In this document: positions 37,981-48,560 of the stretch, one piece after another
Layout: each line of letters begins with the position of its first letter
Numbering within the stretch: position 1 is the stretch's first letter
NCBI GenBank assembly: GCA_032191485.1
Contig: JAVDOI010000011.1
Location: 16,722,617 to 16,786,616, forward strand
Direction of reading: 5' to 3'
Length of the DNA stretch: 64,000 bases
DNA from: Leptoclinus maculatus
Lineage: Eukaryota; Chordata; Actinopteri; Perciformes; Stichaeidae
Program-made: the position numbers and the translations under genes
The notes under the pieces: model-generated
What the model was told of the DNA's origin: nothing
What the model saw: only the letters and a program-made list of their open reading frames with translations
Database searches by the model: none

Positions 37981-40135
37981 CATATCTTATTTGGCTGATT
38001 CAAAGTGTCGATTCAAGTTGTGGTTTTATGCAGGGTTACGTGTGGGATTGTTCCTCGTCCGGGCGCCACGACTTCCTCGAGTCTCAATGTCACTGTGAGG
38101 TTAGAACATATTTCTTTAAAGTTGAAAATCTTCCACCTTTTATGCTTAATGTGGATAGTAAATGTAGTCAACTGTAGCAATTCATTTCTCAGTGCATGCT
38201 ACATTAACCGAGAATGCTGCAGTTCTCCTGCAGTACCGTGAAAGTGCCTACATGTACCAGGATGCAATGCGCGCAGGCTTCTTATTCCAGGTGTCCCTGC
38301 CAGCAAAAGGTATAAAAGGCACTTAAACCTACCTTAAGAAAAAAATCAATATCAGCTTCAGTGTAGAGGCTATATTTAGAATATTGTCACCGCTTTGTCT
38401 TGCCGTCAGACAGACCTTTAGCGACGGGGAACTGAACTGAAAGTGAAACTTCTCTCTGGCCTCTTCAAAGCCGCAAGACTCCGTTGACCTAAACGGTGTA
38501 GATACATTTTACTCTCAGTTCAGTTCCACGTCGTATAATATATCAAAAGATAGCGTGCACTTAACTATTTCTTTAGATGGGTCTTTCTTTTAGGTGGCTA
38601 AAACACGTGTTGCTGCTGCAACACATGACTACTTCCGTCTACTGTAAGTAATACATTGAAAATACACTTTTGAATAAATTAAAACTAATTATGTGTTAGT
38701 CCTTATTCTTTCTAACTTCAATTTTTTTAACGAGCCTTAGTGCACGACACACAGTTTTCTATCAAGGATTATAAGTGACATTTTAGATATACTGACCTAA
38801 AATGACTTGAAAACTTGGTTTTGTTCGTGTCTTTAATAATCTGGTTTAACTGTGGGCAGACTTTTAACTGGTCTGATCATCTGGCTGCTCCTGTTTTTAT
38901 GATATCAGTGTTCCCAGATGACAGCAATTACTTTAGGGAGTACAATGTTATCACAGCCGATAGGAACGACAGCCAAAGTCACAAAAAACGAGACCCATGT
39001 TGTTAAAAACAGATTATCCTTTAATAATTCACTTCAACAAGCTAATTAAAACTGATTTATCATAATTCAGTCAGTTACAATTCTTTATCAGCTCCTAAAA
39101 TAAGCACAATAGTCAAAAGACACCACAAATCAAGCAAAGCCTTTGCTTGGGGCTTTGCCTTCTCCTTCAAAGAGGTCATCAGCAAAGTAATACGAGACAC
39201 TCATCGATAAAACACTTTCAAGCAGTGAAGCAAATAACTTATGAGGTTTCTGTTGCGTCCATTTGGTTTAAAGTTATAATGATTTTACATTTGGATGAGA
39301 TATAAATTGTGAACCGGTATCAGCGATGAGCTGCAGTTCGACAAGCTGCATCTTTCCTGTCTGTGTACATTCACTTCCAAAAGAAATTCAGACCACGTTT
39401 TCACGTGTGTCGACTTTCCAGAACGTTCCTTTTAAAATCACAACATTAATGGGTTGAGCCAGATGTGAAATCAAATCTGCTTTCATTCTTGCGTTAACGT
39501 GAAGTCACACGTGGATGTACTTCCACCTGCATTGCTCATGTGTGAAACATGGTTTGATCTGACCGCTGGACTCCTTGCAGCGCACAACATGTAAACGTAA
39601 TGAGTAACGCTATTTCTGCGCGCTGTCATGTAGGTTGCCGCAGAGTGCATGCTGGGTGCTGCATTTACACTGAATTCGGAGGAGCGTGTTGTGACAGCGT
39701 TTGTGTTTGTGTGCGTGTGTGTGATGGTATTGAAGAGAGCGGTGTCTGACAGCATTAGGGTGTGTGCTGCCCAGTCATGGGATTATCTATCCCAGGGGCG
39801 TGTCAGCACCGCTGCGCTCCCAGCTCCCTGGCATAACAGCGGACAGTCTTAATCTCAATCCCCTAAATCCCCCTCTCCTCTTTCAGGAGCATCTTCTGCT
39901 CGAAGACAGTGCAGCGACCACGGTGTGCACGGCAAGCGTACTCTCATAGTCTGCACACGGACGGGCGACTCGCCTAATGCAAACAGGGGTACATGTAGGG
40001 TCACCGTATCCTTCAGTCACACTAAGAGTCTGCACAGAGAGCGGCGTCCTCGTTCGAAGTCAAATCGGACCGGCCTCTACAGGAACGCTGGGACTCAGCA
40101 TTGAGGATGAGTCAGTGCTGTGAGAGAGTCATTAG

Positions 40136-41248
40136 TCATTTCTTGTTTAGACTGACCGTCTCTATGTTGTGGCCTCCAGGATGCAGTTTGTGGCAGCCCA
40201 GCAGGATGGAGAAGGCCTTGCGGAAATCTGCATTGAAGGCATAGATGATGGGGTTGAGGGAGGAATTAGCCCAGCCGAACCACACGAACACGTCAAACGT
40301 GGTGGGGCTGATGCAGGGGAAGGCCTCCCCTCCGCTCGACTGCTCGCAGAAGGGCACCATGCAGTTGAGGATGAAGAATGGGAGCCAGCAGCACACAAAC
40401 ACCCCCATGATCACGGACAGCGTCTTCAGCACCTTGGTCTCCCTCTTGAACTTCATCTTGAAAGAGCTCTCGGACTCTGCGATGCTGGAGCCACCGCAAA
40501 TGCTGTCGTGTCTGTTCTTGGCACTTTCGGCCGCTCGCTCCAGGGCAGAGATCCGCCTGATTTGTCTGTGGGCAATGCGGTATATCTGGGTGTAGGTGGC
40601 CACCATGATGGCCACAGGGATGTAAAAGCTAATGAGAGAGGTGGAGATGGCGTAGGTCCTGTTCAGGCTCGAGTCACAGTTCTCTGGGCTGCGATAAGAT
40701 GTAGCATTGAAACCTGAAGAGGACCCGGTGAGAGGCGTGTGCGATTTAGTTTGGGCCTTGTGCCAGTTGAGCTGCACGGGGATGAAGGAAATTAGCACAG
40801 ACAGCGTCCAGGCCACACCGATCATCACATAGGCCACTTTGGGTGTCATCATCCTCTCATAGCGAAAGGGGCTGGAGATGGCCCAGTACCGGTCCAAGCT
40901 TATCACACAGAGGTTCAAAATGGACGCCGTGGAGCACATGATGTCAAAAGCCACCCAGGTGTCACAGAAGGAGCCGAACGGCCAGAACCCGACGATCTCC
41001 GCCACCGCCTTCCACGGCATCACCAAGATGGCAACCAAGAGGTCCGACACGGCCAGCGAGATCACAAAAAAGTTGGTCACTTTGGAGCGCAGATGCCGAA
41101 ACTTGGTGACGGCGGCACAGACCAGCGTGTTTCCCAGCAAGGTGGTGAGGATGAGCAGCGAGAGGAAACAGCCAGTTAGGACGCGGCTCGACGGAGCCTC
41201 GTCCAAAATGCCAGAGTCGATGACAGTTGTAAGGTTCATGACATCCAT
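40136..41248 (-). CDS. drd1: D1-type dopamine receptor (intronless, short tail)
   Basis: Gs-coupled dopamine receptor of 370 residues in one exon, as in all vertebrate D1-type genes. Seen: N-glycosylation site N5LT, seven hydrophobic segments, the aspartate that binds the amine (FD102IM), D119RY, the TM5 serine cluster (AISTSLISFYIP), the long basic third loop, CWLPFF in TM6, NPIIYAFNADF in TM7, and LGC for palmitoylation. The sequence ends HNIETVSLNKK. Human D1 shares IETVS there but continues for some 75 more residues (446 in total). A short form of similar size is known from cyprinid D1, so this is probably natural in fish. ACATGTTCAG just upstream of the ATG looks like the acceptor of the usual 5' UTR intron. 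The promoter is probably in the CpG-richer DNA near 42.15-42.27 kb. Assignment to a specific fish paralogue is uncertain. Confidence 0.95.
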   Translation of the reverse strand: MDVMNLTTVIDSGILDEAPSSRVLTGCFLSLLILTTLLGNTLVCAAVTKFRHLRSKVTNFFVISLAVSDLLVAILVMPWKAVAEIVGFWPFGSFCDTWVAFDIMCSTASILNLCVISLDRYWAISSPFRYERMMTPKVAYVMIGVAWTLSVLISFIPVQLNWHKAQTKSHTPLTGSSSGFNATSYRSPENCDSSLNRTYAISTSLISFYIPVAIMVATYTQIYRIAHRQIRRISALERAAESAKNRHDSICGGSSIAESESSFKMKFKRETKVLKTLSVIMGVFVCCWLPFFILNCMVPFCEQSSGGEAFPCISPTTFDVFVWFGWANSSLNPIIYAFNADFRKAFSILLGCHKLHPGGHNIETVSLNKK

Positions 41249-42300
41249 CCCTGAACATGTGTGGGTTGGGGAGAGTTAATTTAAGTCATGCTGAAAAGTC
41301 GTGCTACATCATATCCACAGGATTAGAATCTAGGGGGCTCCTGTGCTTCAGCCTTGCAAACAATCTCCATCATCGTATCTTCTGATGAATGCTGAGGGAT
41401 GAGGTGTTTGAGGCAAACCCCCTCCGGGCAGGACATTTCCCCCCTGACTTTGTGAGTTAGATTCGACATCATTTGAGCCGCAGAGTTAGTGGTAACTCAA
41501 TTCCTCTGTGTAATGACCTGAGCTCTTCTGTCTGCCCAGTTTGTTCCCAAACGCTGTAATGTTAGGAATCCTCTGACTGCCCGCTCACGTCATCAGAGGT
41601 CCTGTGGGTTAAAGACATGAATTATACAACGTTGGATACATCTGTATTCATTTAGATAATTGTTCCTGTCTTGTAAAATGTAACTCTGGTTAAAAATACT
41701 TTATTTTAGTTTCTTGTTAATGTACTCTCTGATTGCACGTGCACACGTATGCCATACAGCCCATTATACTGTGCATTGGCATGCTGATGTTCCGATTTCA
41801 AAACGGAAAAAAATATTGAGCGCAATGTTATTATTAAGGCATGGCTGCTAAAAAGTCACACACCTTCCCACGTGCATGCATGGCAAAAATCTATTTTAAT
41901 CTCCATCATCATATACTACTCACCTCTTACTCACACAGACGCGGCCAGCTGTCGCTTGATTTTATATTTCAAAATAAACGTCCCATCGCTTCCACGAGAA
42001 CTTCGCAGCGTAAAGTCAATCCAAAGGGCACCGAGTCTCCATGTCCGACAGAACAAACCAGAGAACAGCCCCAGTATATCCTCGATTGGCTCCACATCGC
42101 TGACTGTTAATGAATTAATAACACACAGACAACAGTACTCAAATGTCACTCAGCCGTCAACGCTCTCGCTGCGTCCTCCTGCAGCCTCTGCTCGCGTCTG
42201 CGGTCAAATCCCGGAGACTGTGTGCGCTCCTGCGGCTCAGACTCACACCGGCGCTCTGACGTTGCCCCCATTCAAGAGAAAGTGCAGTAGGGATGAGAGC
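41249..42300 (-). other. drd1: drd1 5' UTR intron and probable promoter region
   Basis: Upstream side of drd1. The acceptor-like TTCAG immediately before GGATGG implies a 5' UTR intron. A GC- and CpG-rich patch at about 42150-42260 is the best candidate for the first exon and promoter. Not proven. Confidence 0.4.
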
Positions 42301-43600
42301 ATGTGATTGTGGCCCCTTCGGCGACCAAATCCAGTTAACCTGCCCATAATGTACAGCACGATGCAGCAGGCAACACATGTCTTGTCATGAGTGGCCTCTT
42401 GTGCAGAGTTTAGAGGTTTAAAACATAATTCGTGCCGATTAAACCCACCTGTTATCAGCAGCACTTTCTCTTAATTTGACCCAGTCAAATCTGCACCGTG
42501 GTGTAGTTTAATTAAATGAAGATGCAGGTTATAACCTATCACGCGTGGGCAGTGGCGCGCTGAGGCCACCTAATGGAGAAAGAGAACGTTGCGCCTGTAA
42601 TCAAGCTGCAGGGACATAACCCCCCCCCCCCCCCCCCCCCCCCCCCTGTGAAGGATTTTACTAAATTTTATGAAAGACAGATTTATGCTCAAACAGAGCA
42701 AATTAAATCAGAGACTCACATTCTTCAGAATTCTTCATTGGCAGAGTGTCCTGTGCAGACCAATGTCACCTTCAGCTGCAGTCATCATCATTTCCCTCTG
42801 CTCTGACCGATAAATCATGCACGCTTGTAAAAACCCTGTCTGTCAGCATGCCCATAGTTGTTTCATTCAGTTCAGGCTGGTACCTTGCATGCAGAGCATC
42901 ATGTGATGCAGAGACAATCGTGACATGCCAGCTGTCACCTTACAGTGATGTAAGTAGCTCTGACAGGAGGAAAAGAAACAGCTTTTACCCTTTTCCTTCT
43001 CAAGCATCCACACTATAAGGCTTTTCATGAAGCCATGGGACTCAAGGAATGATAATAATAAGAAAGAACATACGGTATGTTACCCAAATATCATTTTCCT
43101 TTTGTTATTTCCCTTACCATATCTCACTGTTTTGTAATGCCTAATCCAAATTATACAAAGATAAACAACTCTGACAGTAAATGGTAATATAATAGGGATT
43201 TTTCTATTCATTTATGACAAAGAAGTAATATTTTAGATGCAAATCTAGATTTTGATTGAAAGAAATAGAGGACGAAATTTGTCAATTAACTGCGATGTCA
43301 AATAATTAAAAATGAATCAATAACTATTTTGATAATCCACTGATATTCCATCAATATGGAATTTTTCTTGCAAAATTGCTAAACATTTTCTGCATTCAGC
43401 TTCTCCGTTGTTGTTTTTTGTCATTTGTGATGGTAAATTGAATATCTTTGAACTTGGATTGTCGGATTTTATAGAAAAAACTATCAATGGGTATATCCAT
43501 AAAAGTCGATGACGATCCAATTAAATGTTTTTTCTTGAAACAATAACAGGGAAGACGGATACAGATGTCTGCTGAGAGAGTCCGTTAAACAGGATGCCTT
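42301..43600. other. Intergenic
   Basis: AT-rich DNA between the drd1 promoter side and the repeat pair at 43.6 kb. Apart from the poly-C run I recognise nothing coding or structured. Confidence 0.5.
42620..42646. repeat. poly-C tract, 27 bases
   Basis: Third long C homopolymer in the window. Confidence 0.95.
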
Positions 43601-43604
43601 TATA

Positions 43605-43800
43605 AGAATAGCTCGACATTGTGGGAAATACATTTCCTTGCCAAAACTTAGATGAAGCAGATGTACTTGTCACGTTTGTTCATTCAATATGAGGCTGCAG
43701 TTAGCTTTGCTTAGCATAGCACAACTACTGGGAACAGAGGGAAAATATCTAGCCTTGCTCTGTCTAAAGCCCACAAATGATCACGTTATATGTTCACTCA
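43605..43800 (+). repeat. Teleost interspersed repeat, left arm of an inverted pair
   Basis: ACATTGTGGGAAATACAT, TTAGCTTTGCTTAGCATAGC and CTAGCCTTGCTCTGTCTAAA identify the same family as the copy at 37785, in plus orientation. Confidence 0.62.
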
Positions 43801-43889
43801 GTACAAAAACCAGAGTATAAGAATAACAATTTCTGTTACAGAGTTCATATTCTAGACTATTTCTTGGCCAGCAGTCTTTTTTTTTGTAA

Positions 43890-44095
43890 TCCCCTGATTA
43901 GTGAGCGTTCGAGGTGCTGGTAGGTGGATTGTTGTCACATTCGGACAGAGCCAGGCTGTTTCCCTCCGTTTCCAGTCTTTATGCTAAGCTAAGCTAACAG
44001 GCTGCTGGCTGTAGCCTTGCATTGAACAGACAGAAATTGAGAGTGGCATCGATGTTCTCATCTAACTCTGGGTAAGAAAGCGAATAAGCACATGT
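43890..44095 (-). repeat. Teleost interspersed repeat, right arm of an inverted pair
   Basis: The reverse complement reads the same word order (TTAGCTTAGCTTAGCATAAA, CTGGAAACGGAGGGAAACAG, CAGCCTGGCTCTGTCC). The two arms face each other about 90 bases apart. Confidence 0.65.
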
Positions 44096-45177
44096 CCGTT
44101 CCTTCCTTTAACTTTAAACTCACTTACACATACGTGCACTTAATCAAATGTTTGATATGTTAATTCAAGTTAATCAATATCTGTGCTCTGCCCACCACCT
44201 CCCTTTCAAGGACCATCTTAAATTGGCCGAAAAGCCTGTGAATGAGTCAAATATCAGTGTTTATTATCATCGTGTGTTCATTGTTGTCATTCTTTTATGA
44301 AAAGATGTTTTTCCCTTTTCCCAGATCTTTTTCTGGGATTCAAAGTGCTGCCTTGCGCCAAAGACATCAAAGACACAGCAGCCGGACAGTGTTGAGAGTT
44401 CAAAGGTCAGAGGTGAGACCAGGGATAGACAGGCAAGCTGAGGTGCATTGTGGGCCTACTTCAGAGCGTCTTTCTCCACCTGCCTTCTGCTCTGCTACTC
44501 CTCTGTGTTAAAAGGTGCAGCTGCTGCTCCTGTAACTCGTGTCACGCACAAGAAGACTCACTGATTTAATCTGGCCTTTGTGTCACCTTGTGCTGCCCAG
44601 TGTTTGTAATTTTGTGTGTTCTTAACATTTGATTTTAGTGATTGTTTTTACTGTTTTATGGTTGTATTTGTTTAGTTTTTAGTTTTTATCCTTGAAATGG
44701 TCTTTTGTGAATACTTTGAAAGGTGCTATACTACATTTTATAATTATTATTTGTATTATTATTATTATTATTATTATTGTTGCTATTATTATTTGTGTTG
44801 TTATTATCATCATAATAATAATAATACTAATAACAATAATATAACTATTATTTAATAATGTGCTCTCTTCTGACAGTAGGATTCAACTAAGGAGATGAGA
44901 GGCGTGAGAACAGACGAAGCAAACCTCAACTGCAGACGCCTCTCACAGAGTCTGTCAATCACCACATGCTTCCTCACGGAGACTGCTGATACTGCCGATA
45001 CAGCTTTAAGATCTCCTGTGCAGCTGTTCCAGTCATGACGAAACTCCTGAGTGCTTTTTGGTCTGATATGGGATGACAGGTAACCAGCCACCCTCAAGAC
45101 ACACACGAGCTATGAGTAAGACAGCTGAGAGCAAAACAAGCTGTTTTAGGAACCACCATGTTAAAAAACCTCAGCCC

Positions 45178-45212
<35 letters not shown>

Positions 45213-45500
45213 GTGTTTATGCGTTCATGTGTGAGTACATAGCGCCGCATATTTATCAGTCGTGCATATCTCTGCAGGTTCATGTGTGTTTTTGTGTGCT
45301 GGCATGCAACATGTCAAGTTTTACTGCTCTCCAGATGGGTAGCATAGATACAAGAGACAGAGATTCACTTTAGCTCTTTCTATTCTGTAAGAAGTTATCC
45401 AGGCTGAATTAGTCGCTTTTTTTCTTCTTTTGGCATCCAAATAGTGTAACGTTGTTCTTTGAACATATCAGTGAAGGATTTACAAATACTCAGTGTGAAC
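44096..45500. other. Intergenic with simple repeats
   Basis: Contains an AT-rich trinucleotide region at about 44745-44850 ((TTA)n) and a (CTG)n tract at 45181-45212. No gene recognised. Confidence 0.55.
45181..45212. repeat. (CTG)n microsatellite
   Basis: About ten perfect CTG units. They create a poly-Leu run in a spurious ORF. Confidence 0.93.
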
Positions 45501-45515
45501 AAATTATTAAATTAG

Positions 45516-45525
45516 TTTATTTATT
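45516..45525 (-). terminator. Poly(A) signals of the cytokine gene
   Basis: Two overlapping AATAAA hexamers on the minus strand, about 330 bases after the stop codon at 45850 and beyond the AU-rich element. Confidence 0.5.
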
Positions 45526-45632
45526 TGATGACAGCAGCACAATATTTCTGAACTGAAATAAGGTTTTTCCTTTGTCACATCCAATTGGCTGATTACATCA
45601 TAGGAATGTCTGAATGAATCTGTAGTTTTATG

Positions 45633-45736
45633 TAAATAAATAAATATATTTAGAAATAAATAAATAAATATATTTAGAAATAAATAAATAAATTTAGAAA
45701 TAAATAGACATAAATAATACTGATAAATACATAAAT
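45633..45736 (-). promoter_or_regulatory. AU-rich element in the cytokine 3' UTR
   Basis: Read on the minus strand this segment has 13 ATTTA pentamers, in overlapping clusters such as ATTTATTTATTTA. Overlapping AUUUA is the class II instability element typical of cytokine mRNAs. The same bases are a (TAAA)n simple repeat, so the origin may be microsatellite expansion. Confidence 0.6.
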
Positions 45737-45849
45737 GCAATTAAAAAAGAATTCTGAATTGAAAACATAAAAATTTAAATCTAATACATTCATTTCAAAT
45801 AGCTAATCAGAAACAATCCAAGCAGCCCTGTAGCAGAACGTCGTGGTCT

Positions 45850-46638
45850 TCATCTTTTCCTCGAGTTGTTGAGTTTCGTGAGGAGATGAATGTATGGTTG
45901 AAAAGGCTTCTGACCTTTGTTCGTGCTCGGCCTCATTTGGCATTTCTGGTCAATCTGGAAGAGAAACGGAGAGGGTTCGGGATTATAATGCACCTGGATA
46001 CCACGACTGATGCAGCAGTCACAAAGTCGACAGTGAGAACTCGGTGTCTGTCAAGACGGCATGTTGGCTAACCTCTAGTTTTGGGTCCAGAGCGCGCAGG
46101 CCTGCCTTAAGTTCTTGGAGAATATGCTCGCTCGCTTTGTGTACCGTCACATTGTCAAGAACCTGGTTCAGCTCCGTGACAAAGACACTCACACAGGAAC
46201 ACTGCAATCAAAAATAATATACCAGTTAGGTTATCATACCATCACACAAGGCACGTGTCATCGTGAACAGAGCTCAACTTAACAAGAAGATCAGAGGTGC
46301 AACACTTACTGCATTCTTGTTCATATACGGCTTTGGCACGTTCATCACGTCTGGCTATAAGGACAGAAAATATATTAAATTAATTTATTAAGCACTGTAT
46401 ATTTCATGTTTCAGGTTATGATGTTAACAGTCATCGAGAGACACGAGAGCGAAGCCACTAAGCATGTGTGATAGTATCAATGCGCTATACTTACTAATGT
46501 GATACTGCCGTTGTTGAGTTTGTAGAGGCTGTTGAGATCATCCAGTCTGTTCTTAATCTCAAGGTTCAGGGTCATGTTTAATGTATAACCGTAGCAGAGA
46601 TGCAACAGGACAACAAGGGCGAACACGAACTTCATCAT
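45850..46638 (-). CDS. Secreted four-helix cytokine, IL-4/IL-13-like (4 exons)
   Basis: Exons on the minus strand: 46638-46495, 46354-46310, 46201-46073 and 45954-45850. All introns are phase 0 with GTAAGT/GTTAGC donors and TATAG, TGCAG and CCAG acceptors. The product is 140 residues. Residues 1-17 or so (MMKFVFALVVLLHLCYG) form a signal peptide. Helix A is NLEIKNRLDDLNSLYKL, followed by the extended SITLPDVMNVP. Helix C lies in exon 3 (HKASEHILQELKAGLRAL) and helix D in exon 4 (YIHLLTKLNNSRKR). Three mature cysteines (64, 66, 111) and three N-glycosylation sequons are visible. Four short phase-0 exons and this size are hallmarks of the IL-4/IL-13/IL-5/CSF2 group; teleosts have IL-4/13A and B genes. 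IL-4/13 is my best call, with an IL-5-like member as the alternative. A TATA box and an AU-rich 3' UTR support a real gene. Confidence 0.72.
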
Positions 46639-46654
46639 AATGCAGCGTTGTCTC

Positions 46655-46671
46655 TCTCTCTCTCTCTCTTC
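46655..46671. repeat. (CT)n tract in the cytokine 5' UTR
   Basis: A short CT repeat (GA on the transcript) immediately upstream of the cytokine start codon. Confidence 0.8.
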
Positions 46672-46726
46672 CTTAACAGCTTCTCTTCGTTGGTTTAAGT
46701 GTGAGTACTGAAGTGTTCTGCCCATT

Positions 46727-46735
46727 CTTTTTATA
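46727..46735 (-). promoter_or_regulatory. TATA box of the cytokine gene
   Basis: TATAAAAAG on the minus strand about 90 bases before the first ATG, predicting a start site near 46700 and a 5' UTR of about 65 bases. A strong TATA box is usual for inducible cytokine genes. Confidence 0.65.
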
Positions 46736-46859
46736 CAGAAGAGGTCAGAGAGGAAAAGGAAGTCGTCTGCAGTACCACCTACCTGAAAATGCAAATCATC
46801 TATTTTAAGATGTTGTAATGTGCAAGTTTCCCATTTTAAAGTTAGTAACAATTATGCCT

Positions 46860-48430
46860 ATTTAAAGATCTTTAAAAAAAAAAAACTCAAATCTTATGGC
46901 GAAAGATTAAGAAACCACTGCTAACTATCTTCAACCGGAACAAAAGAAATCATTTCATCACCTCTGTTATGACTGAGTGTCAAACAACTTGTTTCCCTGC
47001 ATTGTGCAGTATTGATGAGATGATAGGGCTCTAGGTGTAACTTTGGATACCTTACACACTTATTTGCTTGTCTGGATGTTATTTAGGAGCTGCGTGTACA
47101 AATGCAAATAGAAGAAGCCTCCAATATTCTGTTGTATGATATTTAATCTGTAAATTAAAATGTATCTAAAACAATGACCACAGAGTTTGAAGCCTGTAAT
47201 GTTCAATTGTGAGGTTAGGTTTAGCAGTATTCTACTGTTATACTGTATGGTACTGTGAATATATAAAACACAATATAACACGGTTCCCTCTGTTGTATTA
47301 TACTGTAAGAAATCTTTGTAATTTTGTCCAGGAAGGGGTTACTGTAAAACTTCTCATACTGTTACAATGAGCATCATCATCTTCACAGCAACCCTGTGGT
47401 TTATGTGGTCCAGAAGTGATGTAGTTAATCTATTAATGTTCAATGATAGGTTTTCCGCTCTCTTTTTTCTTTCAACTGGAATCCCCTCGTTAACAGCTTC
47501 GTTTGCCTCCACAAAGTTTGCGGTAAGAGTGTGGGCGCTCTCTCCGCTGACGTCATATAACGAGACGGTCAGTGAACTTTAGACCTCTCATTCCTATATT
47601 CCATAAATCCTCTCTGATTCACTAGTTGGTGCTGGAGGTGATCACTACTACAACTGTTAGTAATGTCCTCGGGTGAACTGGTGCTTCTTTGACGAGAGGA
47701 AGCGCGATCAAGAGCAACATATAGCAAGTTCTTAGAGTAAAAGGAAGTATGTTCTTGAGATGTAAAAGAAACTGAGATGGGCAACCCTTCTGCTTTTTTT
47801 TTCTGCTCATAAAGTTTCTGTGGTAAGTTTCACACGACCACGTAATTATTAACTACAGGTGATTTCATAGTTTCTGTTTGCCTTCCCCCGTGTCCAGTGG
47901 ATGAACAACGCTGACGACTCGGGCCAGTTTGACAGTGATGTCACTGTCATCTCTGTCATCTGAACAATAAATTAGCTTAAGAGTTAGTGGGAGAGGGAGG
48001 GGGCGGGGACTTCCTCTAAACAGAATGTGAGCAGTGAACGCGTGTGAGGTGTTGTTAATGTTGCTACATTTTCACTGGGAAATGCCTACAAAGTTTAGTT
48101 TAATATTCACTGTCTGATTAGTATTATCAAAGTGAATGCATTTAATATTTATTGAGATTAATTTATTTTCTAACATGTGTGTAGACACGTCTGGTGTTTG
48201 TAGACATCATATACGGTATATATTTGCACATCTTGTGCATAATCACAGATCAACATCAGATATAGGTAGCTGTGACAATAATACAACTGGTATACGTAAT
48301 ATTCAGTAATTGTACTGTCACAGCACAAGTAGTTCTGATTTTTTGTTGTGTCTAGTGAACTAAATCAACACCACACAGTGGGAGGCTGACTCCAGTGGGC
48401 CGACATCCTCTTGCGCTCCCAACGGTGCAC
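46860..48430. other. Intergenic, one possible terminal exon
   Basis: Mostly AT-rich. On the plus strand a 75-base GT-AG interval (GTAAGTTT... to GTGTCCAG, about 47823-47897) precedes a short open stretch ending SDVTVISVI-stop and an AATAAA at about 47966. I could not extend it to a gene. Confidence 0.3.
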
Positions 48431-48439
48431 TCACAGAAA

Positions 48440-48560
48440 AACATTACTTTACATTTGTTTAGTTGACACTTTTATCCAAGGAGTCTCACAATAAGTGCAT
48501 TCAACCGTGTTGGTATAACCCCAAACATATCAAGAATCATGCAAGGACATCAACTTTATC
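48440..48560 (+). repeat. Teleost interspersed repeat fragment
   Basis: TTAGTTGACACTTTTATCCA followed by AATAAGTGCATTCAACCGTG is a recognisable fish repeat (usually TTTATCCAAAGCGACTTACAA). Confidence 0.65.

Larger units (their letters stand above)
24150..40000. other. msx2-drd1 gene desert
   Basis: About 16 kb with no convincing gene on either strand; the short ORFs lack splice-phased partners. Several low-repeat, TAAT-rich stretches look like conserved non-coding DNA (near 26095-26165, 31850-31990, 34040-34290, 35740-35860 and 36540-36690). Interspersed repeats and microsatellites are listed separately. By analogy with other developmental loci this is the likely home of msx2 enhancers, which is an inference. 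Confidence 0.5.

Noticed and set aside
39130..39204. 24-codon minus ORF with protein-like sequence (YYFADDLFEGEG)
   Set aside because: Too short, no splice context that I can defend, and internally repetitive DNA (AAAGCCTTTGC/GGCTTTGCC).
40169..40717. 182-codon plus-strand ORF
   Set aside because: Lies entirely antisense to the drd1 coding exon and has no independent support.
44404..44416. AGGTCAGAGGTGA, a DR1-type nuclear receptor site
   Set aside because: A single motif in a 64-kb window is expected by chance, and nothing nearby gives it context.
45158..45373. 71-codon ORF starting with a poly-Leu leader-like stretch
   Set aside because: The leucines come from a (CTG)n microsatellite; no splice-phased partner or family resemblance.
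47622..47810. Minus ORF with a signal-like stretch (MLLLIALPLVKEAPVHP), considered as a second cytokine exon
   Set aside because: No matching downstream exons in phase; hydrophobic stretches of this length occur by chance.
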